A stretch of DNA of 64,000 nucleotides from Larkinella bovis. GTDB taxonomy: Bacteria; Bacteroidota; Bacteroidia; Cytophagales; Spirosomataceae. A program made the translations under genes and the position numbers. The stretch is from NCBI RefSeq assembly GCF_042655385.1, contig NZ_JBHSMA010000002.1, positions 62,001 to 126,000 of the forward strand, in the 5' to 3' direction. Below, piece by piece: positions 45,775-53,809 of the stretch (position 1 is the stretch's first letter; the number at the start of each line of letters is the position of its first letter). Under the pieces are notes generated by a model. It searched no databases. It was not told the DNA's origin and saw nothing but the letters and a program-made list of their open reading frames with translations.

Positions 45775-45844
45775 TTATGAGTTAAAAGTGATGAGTTATA
45801 GCGTTGCGTTAGCCAACTCTTAACTCATCACTTTTAACTCATAA
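45775..45844. repeat. Dispersed palindromic repeat, copy 2
   Basis: Perfect 24-bp arms (45775-45798 and 45821-45844) flank a 22-base loop. The right arm overlaps the last codons of maf, supplying the tail NYELKVMS and its stop, and the left arm lies just before moaC. Confidence 0.9.
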
Positions 45845-46404
45845 TTCCTAAGTGACTGGTAAACAAGGTGGACGGGGAGACCCATGACGGTGTAGAACGA
45901 CCCTTCGATGCGCTGGATACCGATCATGCCGATGGGTTCCTGCACCCCGTACGCACCGGCTTTATCGAACGGTCGGTACTGGTCGACATACCATTGGATA
46001 ACGGAATCGTCCAGCGGGTTGAAAAAAACCGTGACGACATCCGTAAACGAAACGGTTTCTTCGGCAGTTAACAGACAAACGCCCGTCATCACCTGGTGGG
46101 TGCGGCCTGATAACCGCCGGAGCATCTGCACGGCCTCGCCGGCGTTGGCGGGTTTGTTCAGAATATCGGAATCGACCACCACAATCGTATCGGCACACAG
46201 CACCAGCTGATCGCCCAGATCCGAACGAAACTGATCGGCTTTTTGCCGGGCCAGAAACGCCGGAACCTCGGCAACGGGCATATCCGCCGGAAAGGCTTCG
46301 TCGGTGGGCCGGACGTCAACGCGGAACGTGTAGCCCATTTCACGCAGCAATTGTTGTCGCCGGGGCGAATTGGAAGCCAGCACAAGCGGGCGGGTCAGTT
46401 GCAT
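45820..46404 (-). CDS. maf: Maf-family nucleoside triphosphate pyrophosphatase
   Basis: The 194-residue enzyme removes pyrophosphate from modified or canonical pyrimidine nucleoside triphosphates. The start LASNSPRRQQLLREMGY and the LCADTIVVVDSDILNKP block are diagnostic. The last eight residues (NYELKVMS) lie inside the palindromic repeat and are unlikely to be native; the family normally ends near YQSL. It precedes moaC by 60 bases. Confidence 0.93.
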   Translation of the reverse strand: MQLTRPLVLASNSPRRQQLLREMGYTFRVDVRPTDEAFPADMPVAEVPAFLARQKADQFRSDLGDQLVLCADTIVVVDSDILNKPANAGEAVQMLRRLSGRTHQVMTGVCLLTAEETVSFTDVVTVFFNPLDDSVIQWYVDQYRPFDKAGAYGVQEPIGMIGIQRIEGSFYTVMGLPVHLVYQSLRNYELKVMS

Positions 46405-46489
46405 GGATAATTGAAATATTTTTCGTAACCTTTAAACGGGTAATGCGGGAATCGCATCTTCTACCTGCAAACTTACTAACTAAACCGTC

Positions 46490-47017
46490 TTGAAAACATC
46501 TTTTCCAATTCGGACCGCTACGCTGGACGACGTCCCGGCGCTGACCGAACTGGCGATTCGTACGATGCGGCAAGCCTTCGGTCCCCCGCACAATCCGGCT
46601 GAACTGGTGGAAGCGTACATCACCGAAACGTTTTCTTTGGAGCAGACGCAGCAAGAGTTGAACGATCCGAAGGCGACGTTTCTGGTCATGATGGATACGA
46701 ATCAGGCGTTGGTGGGGTATGCCAAATTGACCCGAAACCGGCCCCCGCGTCAGTTAAAAGGCCAACATGCCCTTGAAATTCAGCGTTTATATGTTTCGGA
46801 GGAGCACATTGGAAAAGGATTGGGCCGGCACTTGATGGAAAACTGCCTGCAGCAGGCCCGGTCGGAGGGGTACAAAACCGTGTGGTTGGGCGTATGGGAG
46901 CGAAATGCCCGCGCCATCGGTTTTTACGATCAACTGGGTTTCGAGAAATGTGGCTGGCACTATTTTCAGTTTGGTGGTGAACGGCAGCGGGATTACTGGA
47001 TGAAAAAAGAAGTGTAG
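46490..47017 (+). CDS. GNAT-family N-acetyltransferase
   Basis: The 175-residue protein has the acetyl-CoA binding motif EEHIGKGLGRHLMENC and the preceding LEIQRLYVS strand, with a GNAT B-like VWERNARAIGFYDQLGF end. The start is a TTG at 46490 (MKTSFPIRTATLDD), the only sensible one; a weak upstream signal makes it tentative. It could acetylate an amine, such as spermidine, an amino acid or a protein. The next gene begins five to forty bases on. Confidence 0.88.
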   Translation: MKTSFPIRTATLDDVPALTELAIRTMRQAFGPPHNPAELVEAYITETFSLEQTQQELNDPKATFLVMMDTNQALVGYAKLTRNRPPRQLKGQHALEIQRLYVSEEHIGKGLGRHLMENCLQQARSEGYKTVWLGVWERNARAIGFYDQLGFEKCGWHYFQFGGERQRDYWMKKEV

Positions 47018-47057
47018 CGGGGTGAAAGAAGTCGGTCGTCAGCAGATTCGTTTTGGT

Positions 47058-48980
47058 ATGCTACCCTTCCAAAAGCGGGGCGGACTGACGGTTTTTTGGC
47101 TGTTGCTGACGGTTTCGGTGGTTTGGGCGCAGGAAATCAGGATTCCGGTTCCGAACGCAAGAACCGATTCAACCACCCTTTCCGATTCGCTGGCTAAGGT
47201 AACCCGTGATAGCGCGCTGGCCGTCCGCGACAGCATCTTGTATACAAAGCTGAAAACAAAGATGGCCAAACGCCGGATTACGCGCGAGTTGCACCGTCTG
47301 CTGTTTCACGACATGTACAACAGCCGCCTGAAAACCGGGGATGTCAACGAGATAGAGGTTAATCCGTTTGCTGCCTACCGGGGGCGGATTATCAGCAACA
47401 TTTACATCCGGCGGCTGGAAGTGCTGGGCCCCAGTGTCTACGATACGTTGCGACAGCCCCGAAGCTGGCTCGAGCGGTTTGCCAACCGGCTCCACGTCGA
47501 CACGCGTGAGGGCGTGATCCGGCGATCGTTCCTGTTGTTTGAAGAGGGCGACCGGGTGAGTCCGGATACCCTGCGCGACAACGAGCGGCTGCTGCGGAAC
47601 TCGAACGTTTTTCACGATGCCCGAATCATTGTGGTACCGCACGCCCAAAGTCGGGGGTTTGTCGATGTCTACGTCATTACGCAGGATGTCTGGTCGCTAA
47701 TCCCATCGGGCAGCGTGGGCGGCCTGAACCGGTTTGACCTGCGGCTCGACCAGCGGAACTTCCGGGGACTGGCCCATACGTTCAGTAATCAGGTGTATTA
47801 CAACGCCGATGACCCTTTCCAGAAACTGGCGTACCGGGGGCGCTACGTGATTCCGTATATTGGAAAAACGTTCTTTACGGGGCAGGCCGACGTGATCGAC
47901 ACGCGGGATCTGAAGCAGTACGCCCTCCGGTTTTACCGACCGTTTCTGACGCCGGACACTCGCTGGGCCGGTTCGATCGAATTGAGCCACAACCGGTTTC
48001 CACGATACCTGATTTTTTCGGAAGACAGCGTTCAGATCACCAAACTCAACTACAATTACAGCGACGTCTGGGCCGGATATTCCTTCAAGCCCTTCTTCAG
48101 TTTTCTGGGCGAGGGCGACGACCGCACGCGGCTGGTCGTGGCGGCCCGGTATACGCGCCTGGGCTTTACGAATCGACCGGAAGTCCGGGCCGATACCAAT
48201 CAACTGTTCCAGAACACCAATGCCATCCTGTTCAGCATCGGTTTGTCGCGACGCCGGTATGTGCGGGATGTCTTAATTTACGGTTTTGGCCGAACAGAAG
48301 ACGTACCGTTCGGGAGTCTGGCTTCGATTGTCATGGGCTACGACAACGCCGAACTCGGCCAGCGTAAGTACCTCGGTTTCAAGTATTCCAAGGCGCATTA
48401 CCTCGAGTCGATGGGGTATCTGTACGGGGCGGTGAATATTGGCGGTTTTTTTCGTAAACACAATGATCTTGAACAGGGCGTTCTGGCGCTGGAATCGAGC
48501 TATTTTACCCCCTTGCGGACCACCAACTGGGGGAGCTGGCGGCATTTTATCAATTTCCGGTACACCATGGGTGCCCAGCGGTTCAATAACGAATACCTGA
48601 CGCTGAGCGGCCGCGACCGGCTGGGTATCAACAACGACAATATGCGCGGCACCAAACTGTTGCTGACAAACATCGAAAACATTCTCTTTTCCCGCTTGAA
48701 TATTGTCGGTTTTCGGGTGGCCATTGTCACCTTCGCCAACCTCGGCCTGGTTAGTTATCAGACGAAACGCCTGTTTCAGGGGCCTTTGTATCAGGGATAC
48801 GGCTTTGCTTTCCGGCTCCGGAACGAAAATCTCACCTTCAATAGTTTTCAGATTCGGGTGGCCTGGTATCCGAACATTCCGGGCAATGCGGCCCCCATTC
48901 GGCCGGCTTTCGAGGGGGTGCCGACGGCCCGTTTCCGTGACTTCGATACATCGGCACCCGAAATAATTCCATTCCGCTGA
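47058..48980 (+). CDS. BamA/TamA-like outer-membrane protein
   Basis: The 640-residue protein (652 from a GTG at 47022) has a signal peptide (MLPFQKRGGLTVFWLLLTVSVVWAQ), a coiled, charged region, a POTRA-like segment (about 110-210, with LFEEGDRVSPDTLRDNERLLRNSNVF and VYVITQDVWSLIP), and a beta-barrel to the end (about 230-640). It resembles BamA-superfamily surface antigens, but it lacks multiple POTRA domains. The role may be outer-membrane protein insertion or secretion. Its place after the GNAT gene suggests co-transcription. I rate the family call fairly firm and the function as inferred. Confidence 0.75.
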   Translation: MLPFQKRGGLTVFWLLLTVSVVWAQEIRIPVPNARTDSTTLSDSLAKVTRDSALAVRDSILYTKLKTKMAKRRITRELHRLLFHDMYNSRLKTGDVNEIEVNPFAAYRGRIISNIYIRRLEVLGPSVYDTLRQPRSWLERFANRLHVDTREGVIRRSFLLFEEGDRVSPDTLRDNERLLRNSNVFHDARIIVVPHAQSRGFVDVYVITQDVWSLIPSGSVGGLNRFDLRLDQRNFRGLAHTFSNQVYYNADDPFQKLAYRGRYVIPYIGKTFFTGQADVIDTRDLKQYALRFYRPFLTPDTRWAGSIELSHNRFPRYLIFSEDSVQITKLNYNYSDVWAGYSFKPFFSFLGEGDDRTRLVVAARYTRLGFTNRPEVRADTNQLFQNTNAILFSIGLSRRRYVRDVLIYGFGRTEDVPFGSLASIVMGYDNAELGQRKYLGFKYSKAHYLESMGYLYGAVNIGGFFRKHNDLEQGVLALESSYFTPLRTTNWGSWRHFINFRYTMGAQRFNNEYLTLSGRDRLGINNDNMRGTKLLLTNIENILFSRLNIVGFRVAIVTFANLGLVSYQTKRLFQGPLYQGYGFAFRLRNENLTFNSFQIRVAWYPNIPGNAAPIRPAFEGVPTARFRDFDTSAPEIIPFR

Positions 48981-49000
48981 AACTTTTTTCGTATATGATG

Positions 49001-49032
49001 TTGTTACATTAAATGTAAAGACATTATATTTG
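49001..49032 (+). promoter_or_regulatory. marR promoter with palindromic operator
   Basis: TATATTTG at 49025-49032 matches TAnnTTTG and TTG (49001-49003) lies 21 bases upstream. Between them is the perfect palindrome TTACATTAAATGTAA (49004-49018), a likely MarR operator. The leader to the ATG at 49114 is about 75 bases. Confidence 0.7.
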
Positions 49033-49113
49033 CAACGTTAACAGGAAACTGGAATTCAGGGTTTAATAGTTATTTTGCGTCCGAACCGGAAAGTCCTTTT
49101 CCAATTAGCACCC

Positions 49114-49581
49114 ATGACAATGCCAATCGAAAATGACATAAAACAAACAGCCTCCTTCAGGTCGCCCTATCATCGAATGACGGTCAACCTGATGTATACC
49201 AACGGGTGGATCTGTGACGAACAGATGCAGCTATTGAAGCCCTACGGGCTAACCATTCAGCAGTATAACGTGCTCCGGATATTGCGCGGGCAATACCCCA
49301 ATCCGGTGAAAGTGGCCGATATCACCGAGCGGATGCTGGATAAAATGTCGAATGCGTCGCGTTTGGTCGATAAATTGCTGTTGAAAGAATTGGCCCAGCG
49401 GACCGAATGCCCCAACGACCGTCGCGCCGTCGACGTCATTATCACGGAAAAAGGTCTGGACCTGTTGAAAACCATGGACCAGCACCAGAACCAGTGGGAG
49501 AAGCGGTTTCATAACCTTTCGGAAGCCGAAGCCGACCAACTGAATTACCTGCTGGATAAGCTCCGCGGCTCATCGGAATAG
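49114..49581 (+). CDS. MarR-family transcriptional regulator
   Basis: The 155-residue winged-helix protein has the MarR fold (about 20-150), with LTIQQYNVLRILRGQYPNPVKVADI and the recognition-helix region MSNASRLVDKLLLKELAQR, followed by the wing ECPNDRRAVDVIITEKG. It begins with ATG at 49114 (MTMPIEND); a TTG 13 codons upstream is rejected. Its promoter contains a palindrome, suggesting self-repression. The YceI-family gene follows after 66 bases and is the likely target. Confidence 0.92.
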   Translation: MTMPIENDIKQTASFRSPYHRMTVNLMYTNGWICDEQMQLLKPYGLTIQQYNVLRILRGQYPNPVKVADITERMLDKMSNASRLVDKLLLKELAQRTECPNDRRAVDVIITEKGLDLLKTMDQHQNQWEKRFHNLSEAEADQLNYLLDKLRGSSE

Positions 49582-49647
49582 GAACTTTTTGAATCAATAA
49601 GTTAATCACAACCAACCAATTGTTTACCCTAAATTTAATTTAATCTC

Positions 49648-50319
49648 ATGTACAAGCAAATTTTAGTAGGATTTATAGCCCTGGCAGTGGCTATTAGCAA
49701 CCCGGTCGTCGCCAAGGGAACGCCTGGCACTGGTAACAACGCCAAGAAAAATGTCGCCAAAGCCACGACGTATACAATCGATACCGAAAAAAGCGTATTG
49801 ACCTGGAACGGCAAGAAAGTAACGGGCGAACACTCCGGCCCGGTGAAAGCCGAAAAAGGCTATTTAACGGCGAATGGTGGCAAATTGACGGGTGGGGTGG
49901 TTTCGATCGACCTTCGTACCATGACCAGCACTGACCTGAAAGACAACAAGGAGTACCACGATAAGCTGATCAACCACCTGAAATCGGATGATTTCTTCTC
50001 GGTCGCCAAGCACCCGGTCGCGACTTTCAAGATTACGAAAGTAAAAACGAATAGCGGCAACACGGCAGATGTAACCGGTGATCTGACGATCAAAGGCATT
50101 ACGAACGCCGTTACGTTTCCGGTAACCTATACGCTTTCGGGCAACACCCTGACCGCCAGCGGAAAAGCGACCATCAACCGGGCTAAGTTTGACATCCGCT
50201 ATGGTTCGAAATCGTTCTTCGATAACCTGGGTGACAAAGTTATTTACGACGATTTTACGGTTGACATGAACATCGTTGCTTCGGCCGACAACGCTTCGTC
50301 TTCGGTGAAATCCAAATAA
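49648..50319 (+). CDS. YceI-family periplasmic protein
   Basis: The 223-residue protein has a signal peptide (MYKQILVGFIALAVAISNPVVA) and a YceI lipocalin-like beta-barrel (about 45-210), with YTIDTEKSVLTWNGKKVTGEHSG, HLKSDDFFSVAKHPVATFKI, DLTIKGITNAVTFPV and FDIRYGSKSFFDNLGDKVIYDDF. Family members bind isoprenoids or other lipophilic compounds. With marR in front, it may respond to a toxic ligand or envelope stress. It ends at a strong terminator. Confidence 0.93.
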   Translation: MYKQILVGFIALAVAISNPVVAKGTPGTGNNAKKNVAKATTYTIDTEKSVLTWNGKKVTGEHSGPVKAEKGYLTANGGKLTGGVVSIDLRTMTSTDLKDNKEYHDKLINHLKSDDFFSVAKHPVATFKITKVKTNSGNTADVTGDLTIKGITNAVTFPVTYTLSGNTLTASGKATINRAKFDIRYGSKSFFDNLGDKVIYDDFTVDMNIVASADNASSSVKSK

Positions 50320-50344
50320 GCCGTAAACCGTACCTTCCGTAACG

Positions 50345-50377
50345 AACCGCCCCCTGACGCTCAGGGGGCGGTTTTTT
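50345..50377 (+). terminator. Rho-independent terminator after yceI
   Basis: A perfect 13-bp stem AACCGCCCCCTGA / TCAGGGGGCGGTT (50345-50357, 50361-50373) around CGC is followed by TTTT. Confidence 0.95.
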
Positions 50378-50551
50378 GTGTTTGCCACTGAAGGGCATTA
50401 TGTCGTGTGCGGTTGTGAATCAGGTTGGATGAGTGAATTGTCACGTAGTCTGGTGTGGCGTAAATAGGGTATTCACATCCGATTGGGCAAGACCAGGGAA
50501 CAATAACGCGCCAGGTTAGATCCCGACGCCGGTTTTTTAGGCATTCTCTCT

Positions 50552-50559
50552 TAACTTTG
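50552..50559 (+). promoter_or_regulatory. Putative -7 box of the AT-rich membrane protein gene
   Basis: TAACTTTG matches TAnnTTTG and lies 52 bases before the ATG at 50612. No TTG occurs at -33; TTTTTT sits there instead. Confidence 0.5.
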
Positions 50560-50611
50560 CCAAGGTCCTGTTTTCTTCTCCTTATCTGCTGTCGTAAATT
50601 GTATTGCCTGA

Positions 50612-52399
50612 ATGGAAAGTAGTAAAGTCCCGCCGAAAAACCGTATCGCTCTTTTTCCCGATCATCCTATACTGACCCCGGCAATAAAAATTATTTGCGT
50701 CGTATTCGGTATCTATTTTCTGGTTAAGCAATATTATTATACCCCAAATATTCCATTCGGCGATGACCTGCCGACCATCTTTCATTTTCTGTTTAATTAC
50801 GATCAGGCCCCTACATTATCCGAAAAAATATCGATCATTTTTAATAATCGAATGGTTGAGCACCGCTTATTGAGCTTAAGCGTAATCAGTGCCTTTATTT
50901 ACCAGCTTTCGGGCGATATTCCGTTGCCTGTTTTATCGACTATTGCGGGCTTAATGTGGGTAAGTATTTCTTTTTTTTACTATACTATTTTAAAACGAAG
51001 GAATTTGTCCATCCTTTGGTTGGTGCCCATACTCTGTTTTTTACTCTCTTTTTCGCCCTATCAGCCTTTCTTGTGGCCAATGGCTGCCATGCAGCATTTA
51101 ATTGTGATTTCTTTGGCCTTTTTAACGGTTTTTCTTCTGGCTAACCACGACCATTCAGGGCCTTCCGGATGGCGCACTTTTTTCTTTCCTGTATCCATTT
51201 TTGTCGGTATCCTGACGACCTTTTCCGCTGGGAATGGTATGCTGATCTGGCCCACCGGTTTTCTTATCCTGGTAATACAACGGCGGATAAAGCCGCTTGT
51301 TTATTGGTTAATTGCCGCTATTCTGGCCATAGGAGGATATTTCTATCGGTTATCGCTCGATGGAACGCCGTCCAACCAGGCGCTGGAAAAGATACTGGCG
51401 AATTATGGCAAAGAAATAATCGGTTTTTTTGCCGGTTTAGGGAGCGCTATTCGGACCAAAGGATACGAAACATTTCTGGATGATAACGACTTGCCTTTCT
51501 CGTTAAAATACCCTGCTATTTATTTGGGAATACTCATTACGTTCGTATTTATTGCCCTGTTTGTAAAATCGGTCAAAACCAGGGAGAGGAATAGTTTATC
51601 GATTCTCGGTGCTTCGGCCTTTATCTTCCTGACCGTAGCCACCCTGGTTGTCGGACGAACGAATATGAACGGCGATATAATTGCTTTTAAAAGCCGGTAT
51701 TATTTATACGCTGTCATCGCCATTAGTAATGCAATTAGTACCGTTGCTCTCTTGATACCTTCCTATAAATACAAAGAAATTATATTGGCCGCGTGCTTTG
51801 CGCTGGGCCTGGTATTCTGGGGCGTCTGGGAAGTTGTGTCGTTCCATAAAATAATCAATCACCACAATATGCTCGATGCGGCTTTATTTAATTGGCATCG
51901 GAATCATAAATGGATTATGTATCAGCCCAGTGCTTTTTATGAGAACTACTTCAATGGTTTTTTTGAGAAAACCGAAAAAAGTGCCTTCCCCTACCGGCTT
52001 CCTCCCTCAAGAATAAGCCAGGCTTTTCAGCATAAACAGTGGCGTGATGACTTTTTTCCGAAAGCTCAACCCGTGGAACTCGTTGAGAAGAGCGGGGATA
52101 AAAAACTGGTTCAGATTAAACTGGTGAATGAGCAGGCTGCCCCGATCCACGGGATTGATGAAGGCTATTCCGTGGTCATGGCGTCGGAAAAGGATACGTT
52201 TATGCTCTGGTCCATTGTTTCCCCGACGGGGGTTCGGAACTTTCTGAAAAACCGGGAAACGTGCCGGAAAGGCTATCGGGTGGAAGTTGAACTGGACCGG
52301 GATAAGATGCCCAAAGGCACGTACTGGTTCCACCAGTTTTATTATTCAGGCGATCGCAGCGTCATCAACAAACAGCCGGCGGGTAGTATTGTCTTTTAA
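50612..52399 (+). CDS. AT-rich polytopic membrane protein, GT-C-like architecture
   Basis: The 595-residue protein is not recognised by family. It has about ten hydrophobic segments (from about residue 24 to 400) and a soluble C-terminal region (about 410-595). The first outer loop contains FGDDLPTIFHF with an Asp pair, and the next RMVEHRLLSL, a layout reminiscent of GT-C glycosyltransferases such as ArnT, which place catalytic Asp residues there. This is an inference only. Its base composition is much lower in GC than neighbours (hand counts of 20 GC in 60 bases at 50821-50880 against 39 in 60 at 53341-53400), which suggests transfer. It is a single gene. Confidence 0.6.
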   Translation: MESSKVPPKNRIALFPDHPILTPAIKIICVVFGIYFLVKQYYYTPNIPFGDDLPTIFHFLFNYDQAPTLSEKISIIFNNRMVEHRLLSLSVISAFIYQLSGDIPLPVLSTIAGLMWVSISFFYYTILKRRNLSILWLVPILCFLLSFSPYQPFLWPMAAMQHLIVISLAFLTVFLLANHDHSGPSGWRTFFFPVSIFVGILTTFSAGNGMLIWPTGFLILVIQRRIKPLVYWLIAAILAIGGYFYRLSLDGTPSNQALEKILANYGKEIIGFFAGLGSAIRTKGYETFLDDNDLPFSLKYPAIYLGILITFVFIALFVKSVKTRERNSLSILGASAFIFLTVATLVVGRTNMNGDIIAFKSRYYLYAVIAISNAISTVALLIPSYKYKEIILAACFALGLVFWGVWEVVSFHKIINHHNMLDAALFNWHRNHKWIMYQPSAFYENYFNGFFEKTEKSAFPYRLPPSRISQAFQHKQWRDDFFPKAQPVELVEKSGDKKLVQIKLVNEQAAPIHGIDEGYSVVMASEKDTFMLWSIVSPTGVRNFLKNRETCRKGYRVEVELDRDKMPKGTYWFHQFYYSGDRSVINKQPAGSIVF

Positions 52400-52430
52400 A
52401 CGGCCCGGACCGGTGGTGGGTTAACTTGTT

Positions 52431-52877
52431 TTAGGGCGCAAAACGCGGTAGGTCGTCCAGAAAATCAACGGTATTGAGCTGGTGGTTGACGCAGCAGCAG
52501 AAGTGCGTCAAGCCGTTGGTGACCACCAGGTAAGGGGCCTGGTGCACGTGGTTGTAGCGGGCAATCTGGTCGAAAACCTGCTGGGTAACGGCCACCTGGG
52601 GCGCTTTGCATTCAACCAGTAAATACGGTTTTCCCAACCGGTCGAACACCAGAATGTCGGTTCGTTTCCGAAGCTGATTCAGCTTGAGTCCCCCCTCGTT
52701 TCGGATCAGGGCTTTCGGATACCCATAGTGATTCAGGAGCAAATGGACAACGTGTTGGCGAACCCATTCTTCCGGCGTGATCAGCACAAACTTCTTCCGG
52801 AGCACATCGAAAATATGCGGTTTCCCTTCGATGTGCTTCATATTGTAATCAAAAACCGGTAGGTTTAACGACTCCAT
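52431..52877 (-). CDS. HsdR_N-type PD-(D/E)XK nuclease-like protein
   Basis: The 148-residue protein matches the N-terminal domain of type I restriction enzyme R subunits (HsdR_N). Nuclease-like residues are D74 in RTDILVFD and E89/K91 in LLVECKAP. There is no helicase domain and no hsdM or hsdS gene nearby, so it is not a restriction system. Many Bacteroidota carry this stand-alone version near housekeeping genes, and its role is unknown. It is divergent from the AMP nucleosidase gene. Confidence 0.85.
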   Translation of the reverse strand: MESLNLPVFDYNMKHIEGKPHIFDVLRKKFVLITPEEWVRQHVVHLLLNHYGYPKALIRNEGGLKLNQLRKRTDILVFDRLGKPYLLVECKAPQVAVTQQVFDQIARYNHVHQAPYLVVTNGLTHFCCCVNHQLNTVDFLDDLPRFAP

Positions 52878-52969
52878 TGTTCAAAAATACGGATTAAAGC
52901 GCAAAAGAAAGGAATTGTTCCGGACGATCTTTCCCCGCTAGTGGCTTTAATCGCTTTTCCTTTATTTCG

Positions 52970-53740
52970 ATGAAAACGAAAGACGAGATTGTTCAGAATT
53001 GGCTCCCCCGGTATACCGGCACCCCCATTGAGGAATTTGGGGAGTATATTCTGCTGACGAATTTCATCAATTATGTCGAGCGGTTTGCCGAAAATTTCAA
53101 TACGAAGATCTACGGGTTGGGCCGGGCCATGCAAACCGCCACCGCCGACAACATCACGATCATCAACTTCGGAATGGGCAGCGCCATGGCCGCCACGGTG
53201 ATGGATCTGCTGACGGCGGTAAACCCCAAAGCCGTGTTGTTTCTGGGGAAATGCGGTGGTCTGAAAAAAACACTGGTGGGTGACCTGATTCTACCCATTG
53301 CCGCCATCCGGGGCGACGGCACCAGCAACGACTATATGCGCCCCGAAATCCCGGCCCTGCCCTCGTTCCGGCTGCAACGGGCGGTTTCGTCCATGATCAA
53401 AAAGCACGAGATGGATTACTGGACCGGTACGGTTTATACGACCAACCGGCGCATTTGGGAGCACGACGAAGTCTTTAAGGAGTACCTGCGGGAAATCCGG
53501 GCGATGGCTATTGACATGGAAACCGCCACCATTTTTACCGTCGGTTTTGCCAACGCCATTCCGCACGGTGCGCTATTGCTGGTTTCGGATAACCCGATGG
53601 TACCGGAAGGCGTCAAAACCGAAGAAAGCGATAAGCGCGTTACGGGCCTGTTCGTCGAAAAACACCTCCAGATTGGCATCGACTCACTGCGCGAACTGGC
53701 CACCTCCGGCGAATCCGTCAAACACCTGCGGTTTGAATGA
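52970..53740 (+). CDS. AMP nucleosidase (short form)
   Basis: The 256-residue enzyme belongs to the purine nucleoside phosphorylase fold. It has FGMGSAMAATVMDLL, GKCGGLKKTLVGDLILP and MAIDMETATIFTVGFA, with the C-terminal LLVSDNPMVPEGVKTEESD. It should cleave AMP to adenine and ribose 5-phosphate. It is half the length of E. coli Amn (about 484), which has an extra N-terminal regulatory domain; Bacteroidota typically use this short form. A palindromic repeat begins at its last codons. Confidence 0.9.
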   Translation: MKTKDEIVQNWLPRYTGTPIEEFGEYILLTNFINYVERFAENFNTKIYGLGRAMQTATADNITIINFGMGSAMAATVMDLLTAVNPKAVLFLGKCGGLKKTLVGDLILPIAAIRGDGTSNDYMRPEIPALPSFRLQRAVSSMIKKHEMDYWTGTVYTTNRRIWEHDEVFKEYLREIRAMAIDMETATIFTVGFANAIPHGALLLVSDNPMVPEGVKTEESDKRVTGLFVEKHLQIGIDSLRELATSGESVKHLRFE

Positions 53741-53804
53741 AGAGTTAAGAGTGGGCTCTGCCAGTTGACGGGTAACGGCGAAGCCAACTCATAACTCTTC
53801 ACTC
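53735..53804. repeat. Dispersed palindromic repeat, copy 3
   Basis: Arms 53735-53752 and 53787-53804 pair at 16 of 18 positions around a 34-base loop, sharing GAAGAGTTA and AACTC words with the copies at 44.6 and 45.8 kb. The left arm covers the stop of the AMP nucleosidase gene. Confidence 0.8.
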
Positions 53805-53809
53805 TTCAC

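Noticed and set aside
52431..52877. Type I restriction-modification system
   Set aside because: Only the HsdR_N-type domain is present. There is no helicase, methyltransferase or specificity gene in reach.
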